Assembly: GCA_913058495.1 (NCBI GenBank)
Contig: CAJXQC010000007.1
Coordinates: forward strand, 62,001-126,000
Reading direction: 5' to 3'
Source: an uncultured Balneola sp.
Lineage (GTDB): Bacteria; Bacteroidota; Rhodothermia; Balneolales; Balneolaceae
DNA length: 64,000 nucleotides
In this document: positions 61,010 to 64,000 of the stretch, in pieces
How positions within the stretch are numbered: position 1 is the first letter of the stretch
How the letters are laid out: each line of letters begins with the position of its first letter
Notes under the pieces: generated by a model
What the model saw: the letters and a program-made list of their open reading frames with translations, nothing else
What the model was told of the DNA's origin: nothing
The model's database searches: none
Translations under genes and position numbers: made by a program

Positions 61010-64000
61010 TTATGTATTAACTGTTCTGCGAATAGATATTTTACAATCATCATCGCCAATTTCCCACTCTTTAACAAAGTCGGGAACATCTAAATTTTCA
61101 AATTTAATTTCTTCAGACAGTGTTTCAGTTTTGATGTAATCATTCATTGAAACAACTGCTTCCTTTAATTCTTCTGAACCTGTAAAGCCAATCTTGATAC
61201 GGTCTACAACATCAAAATCCGCTTCTTTTCTCATGCTCTGTACTCTATTAACGAATTCTCTGGCGTAACCTTCAAGTTTTAATTCTGAAGATAATTCCGT
61301 ATCAACGGCTACACTTAATCCCCGTTCCGTTTCTACCTGCCAGCCTTCAAGCCCTGTTCTAACGATCTCAAGACCGTCTTCGTCTAATCTAATTGTTTCA
61401 CCGTCGTCCAGATTTATTTCCAGAGAACCTGACTTCTCAAACTGAGTAATTTCGTCTGTACTAAGTTGTGCGATTTTAGCAGCAACCGCCTTCATTTTCG
61501 GGCCCAGTTTTTTTCCAAGTACAGGAAAGTTAGCTTTGGCAGATTTATGTACAATTCCCGAATCATCGTCCACAAACTGAATGTCTTTGACATTCACTTC
61601 TTCTAAAATGATATCCTTTACAGATTCAATTGCAGCTCTTTCTGCTTCATCTTTGATTGGAAGAATAATTCTTGCCAGCGGTTGGCGAACGTTCATTTCA
61701 ATCTGATTTCGTATCCTCAGAACAATGGATGAGATCAATCTAGCCATGTCCATTTTATGCTCCAGCTTCTTAAAGATAGCTGTCTCTTCAACGGTTGGGA
61801 AAAATGAAATATGTACAGATTCTTCTTCCAGGCCAGTAACCATATTCAAATTCTGATACAACCATTCCCCCATAAATGGAGCTATTGGACTGATCATTTT
61901 ACTTAAGCTTTTCAAGCACTCATACAGCGTTTGATATGCAGCTGTTTTATCAAGTGTGTTCCCTTCTTTCCAAAAGCGGCGTCTGTTTCTGCGAACGTAC
62001 CAGTTACTTAGTTCCTCAACAAAATCTTCTATTTCCCTGGCTGCTTTAGTCGGTTCATAATCTTCCAGAAAACCTTCCACCGTTTTGATGGTAGTATTCA
62101 ATCTAGAAATTACCCATTGATCTATTTCAGGGCGTTCAGTTGTTGGAATTTGTGACCCGGAATATTTGAAACCATCGATATTCGCATAAAGTGCAAAGAA
62201 AGAATAGGTGTTCACTAAAGTGTTGAAAAATTTTCGCTGAACTTCTTTCAGTCCGTCTTCAGAAAACTTAAGGTTTTCCCAAGGTGATGAGTTACTCATC
62301 ATATACCAACGAACTGTATCAGCACCGTATTTATTGATGAGCTCAAAAGGATCAGCGGTGTTACCTTTCGATTTGCTCATCTTTTCGCCATTCTCATCCA
62401 GCACTAAGCCATTGGAGATTACATTCCGGAATGCTTCTTCATTAAAAAGCATAGTTCCTAAAGCGTGAAGCGTATAGAACCATCCGCGCGTTTGATCTAC
62501 ACCTTCAGCAATAAAATCAGCCGGATAGTTGTAGCTGAATTCATGGTCGTTATCGAACGGATAATGCCATTGAGCAAACGGCATTGCGCCTGAGTCGAAC
62601 CACACATCCAAAAGATCAGGAATCCTTCTCATGGTTCCGCCATCAGGAGCTTCCCATGTAATGTCATCTATAAAAGGTCTGTGAAGATCTATTTCATCCA
62701 CCTCAGTTAGTCCTGCTTTCTCCCGAAGTTCTCGCATACTTCCGATACACTCAACATATTCAGGATCTTTATCACTAACCCAGATTGGAATCGGCGTTCC
62801 CCAATACCTTTGCCTTGAAACAGCCCAATCCACATTATTTTCTAACCATGTTCCGAAACGTCCACTTCCTGTGCTTTCAGGCTTCCAGTTTATCTTTTTA
62901 TTCAACTCAACCATGCGATCTTTGACACTGGTAGTTTTGATAAACCAGGAATCTACAGGATAACTCATTAGTGGTGTTCCTTTTCTCCAATCAAACGGAT
63001 AGTTGTGAACACAAGTCTCATGCCTGAACATCAGATTCTTTTCCTTTATAGCACGAGCAATATCTTTATCAGCTTCTTTAAACCACTGACCTTCAAAATC
63101 GGGAGCTTCATTAGTGAATTTGCCTTCTCGATCAATAGGATTGAACATAGGAATGTTCGCCTTTTTACAAGAATCGAAGTCATCTGCTCCATAAGCCGGA
63201 GCGGTATGAACAACACCTGTTCCTTCATCGGTAGTAACATATTCTGCTTCTATAATTTTCCAAGCTTCCGATTTATCAAATTCTTTAAAAGCAAAATCAA
63301 AGACCGGCTCATAAGTTCTGCCTAATAAAGCATGTCCGGAGATTTCTTCCAGAATTTCAAAACCTTCTCCGAAAACCTGTTCTGCACAATCTTTAGCAAC
63401 GATAAAATTCTCACCCTCGAAAGATACTTTTGCGTAAGTAAGCTTTGGATTTATGGTCAGCGCCATATTTGATACCACCGTCCATGGAGTCGTTGTCCAG
63501 GCCAGATAATAAGTGTTTTCTTCGCCATCAGCTTTAAATTTCACATAAACAGAAGGATCTTGTGTTTCCTTGTAACCCAAACTTACTTCATGAGAAGAAA
63601 GCACCGTTCCTGAACCGGGTGAATACCACTGGATCTTATATCCTTTATATACCAATCCTTTTTCAAAGAGCTTATCAAAAGCCCACCAAACGGATTCAAT
63701 GTATTCGTTTTTGAATGTGATGTACGGATCATCCTGATCTACCCAATATGCCATTCTGGTAGTCAAGTCATCCCAAAGATCTTTATACTTTAGTACACTC
63801 TCACGACACTTAGCATTGTACTTTGCTATGCCGTACTCTTCAACCTGAGAACGCCCTTCTAACCCTAGTTCCTTTTCAACTTCGATTTCAACCGGCAAAC
63901 CATGAGTATCCCAACCGGCTTTTCTCTCCACTCTGAAACCTTTGAGAGTCTTATATCGGCAGAACATATCTTTTACTGTTCGTGCCATCACATGATGGAT
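61010..64000 (-). CDS. ileS: Isoleucyl-tRNA synthetase, 5' end outside the window
   Basis: Charges tRNA-Ile. The frame is open to the edge (IHHVMARTVKDMFCRYKTLK at the far end), so the first codons including the HIGH-type site are only partly within view. Present are RKAGWDTHGLPVEIEVEK, the editing (CP1) domain with TTPWTVVSNMALTINP and GTGVVHTAPAYGADDF, the class I DRARGWF-like TRGWFYTLHALGT, KMSKSKGN (ENGEKMSKSKGN) and the anticodon-binding region. The architecture fits the longer IleRS2-like form, judging from no obvious C-terminal zinc Cys, but I did not verify this. At least 996 residues are coded here. Confidence 0.96.
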   Translation of the reverse strand: MHHVMARTVKDMFCRYKTLKGFRVERKAGWDTHGLPVEIEVEKELGLEGRSQVEEYGIAKYNAKCRESVLKYKDLWDDLTTRMAYWVDQDDPYITFKNEYIESVWWAFDKLFEKGLVYKGYKIQWYSPGSGTVLSSHEVSLGYKETQDPSVYVKFKADGEENTYYLAWTTTPWTVVSNMALTINPKLTYAKVSFEGENFIVAKDCAEQVFGEGFEILEEISGHALLGRTYEPVFDFAFKEFDKSEAWKIIEAEYVTTDEGTGVVHTAPAYGADDFDSCKKANIPMFNPIDREGKFTNEAPDFEGQWFKEADKDIARAIKEKNLMFRHETCVHNYPFDWRKGTPLMSYPVDSWFIKTTSVKDRMVELNKKINWKPESTGSGRFGTWLENNVDWAVSRQRYWGTPIPIWVSDKDPEYVECIGSMRELREKAGLTEVDEIDLHRPFIDDITWEAPDGGTMRRIPDLLDVWFDSGAMPFAQWHYPFDNDHEFSYNYPADFIAEGVDQTRGWFYTLHALGTMLFNEEAFRNVISNGLVLDENGEKMSKSKGNTADPFELINKYGADTVRWYMMSNSSPWENLKFSEDGLKEVQRKFFNTLVNTYSFFALYANIDGFKYSGSQIPTTERPEIDQWVISRLNTTIKTVEGFLEDYEPTKAAREIEDFVEELSNWYVRRNRRRFWKEGNTLDKTAAYQTLYECLKSLSKMISPIAPFMGEWLYQNLNMVTGLEEESVHISFFPTVEETAIFKKLEHKMDMARLISSIVLRIRNQIEMNVRQPLARIILPIKDEAERAAIESVKDIILEEVNVKDIQFVDDDSGIVHKSAKANFPVLGKKLGPKMKAVAAKIAQLSTDEITQFEKSGSLEINLDDGETIRLDEDGLEIVRTGLEGWQVETERGLSVAVDTELSSELKLEGYAREFVNRVQSMRKEADFDVVDRIKIGFTGSEELKEAVVSMNDYIKTETLSEEIKFENLDVPDFVKEWEIGDDDCKISIRRTVNT

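Noticed and set aside
1-64000. A whole new defence or mobile system
   Set aside because: I looked for nuclease-ATPase clusters, integrases, transposases, reverse transcriptases, CRISPR repeats and att sites and found none; neighbouring genes are mainly housekeeping.

Overview
The window looks like chromosomal DNA of a Gram-negative, AT-leaning bacterium of the Bacteroidota/Balneolota type, with a Balneola- or Gracilimonas-like relative as my best guess. The reasons are outer-membrane and lipoprotein families with short Sec signals ending in AQ or a lipobox Cys, families common in that group (DUF2851, DUF3078, YtxH), starts that often lack a Shine-Dalgarno sequence, a carbamoyl-phosphate synthase large chain without its C-terminal regulatory domain, a DksA-like protein that has lost its zinc cysteines, and many short palindromic intergenic repeats. 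This is inference from protein content, not from a marker-gene search.

Layout. 1-6.6 kb: start of a POTRA outer-membrane protein (partial), a secreted M14 carboxypeptidase, then a metal/copper group (CDF exporter, SCO, PCu(A)C, opposite DUF411), a decayed outer-membrane gene, and a CDGSH/DUF423/DUF427 cluster. 6.6-11.2 kb: PhoH-PIN ATPase, an SpoU/TrmH RNA methyltransferase whose start abuts a heptanucleotide repeat, an ALDH7 dehydrogenase and a 670-bp repeat-rich gap. 11.2-18 kb: exported RidA, hybrid histidine kinase, PLP decarboxylase with DUF3078, PyrR-like transferase, YtxH-DUF2851, tRNA-Gln. 18-22.6 kb: prs-rplY-pth-hppA. 22.6-30.2 kb: repeats, an orphan gene, a giant TolB-amidohydrolase, pyrF-rnhA, tsaD. 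30-36.8 kb: small proteins, an aquaporin-like channel, a two-component system, SDR, DUF58, a small barrel. 36.9-43.4 kb: carA-carB with a GxxExxY remnant leading into recQ. 43.4-48.7 kb: lipoprotein/membrane pair, penicillin acylase, a four-helix-bundle (S23) ORF inside a palindromic element, transaldolase-like aldolase. 48.7-58.4 kb: RND adaptor plus two RND permeases, YtxH, class V aminotransferase-like protein. 58.4-64 kb: yajC, a RibBA with a degenerate GTP cyclohydrolase half, lspA, a DksA-like gene, and ileS running off the window.

Most of the window is housekeeping. Pyrimidine synthesis recurs (carA, carB, pyrF, PyrR-like), PRPP made by Prs feeds it, and pyrophosphate is recycled by HppA. 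YajC and LspA serve protein export and lipoproteins. I see no CRISPR array, prophage, integrase, transposase, toxin-antitoxin pair or recognisable defence island. The least explained material is the repeat layer: a palindromic element whose terminal TAG serves as the stop codon of three genes and which appears to carry the S23 ORF, and a 7-bp tandem repeat whose copy number sets the frame relation between an upstream ATG and the TrmH start.
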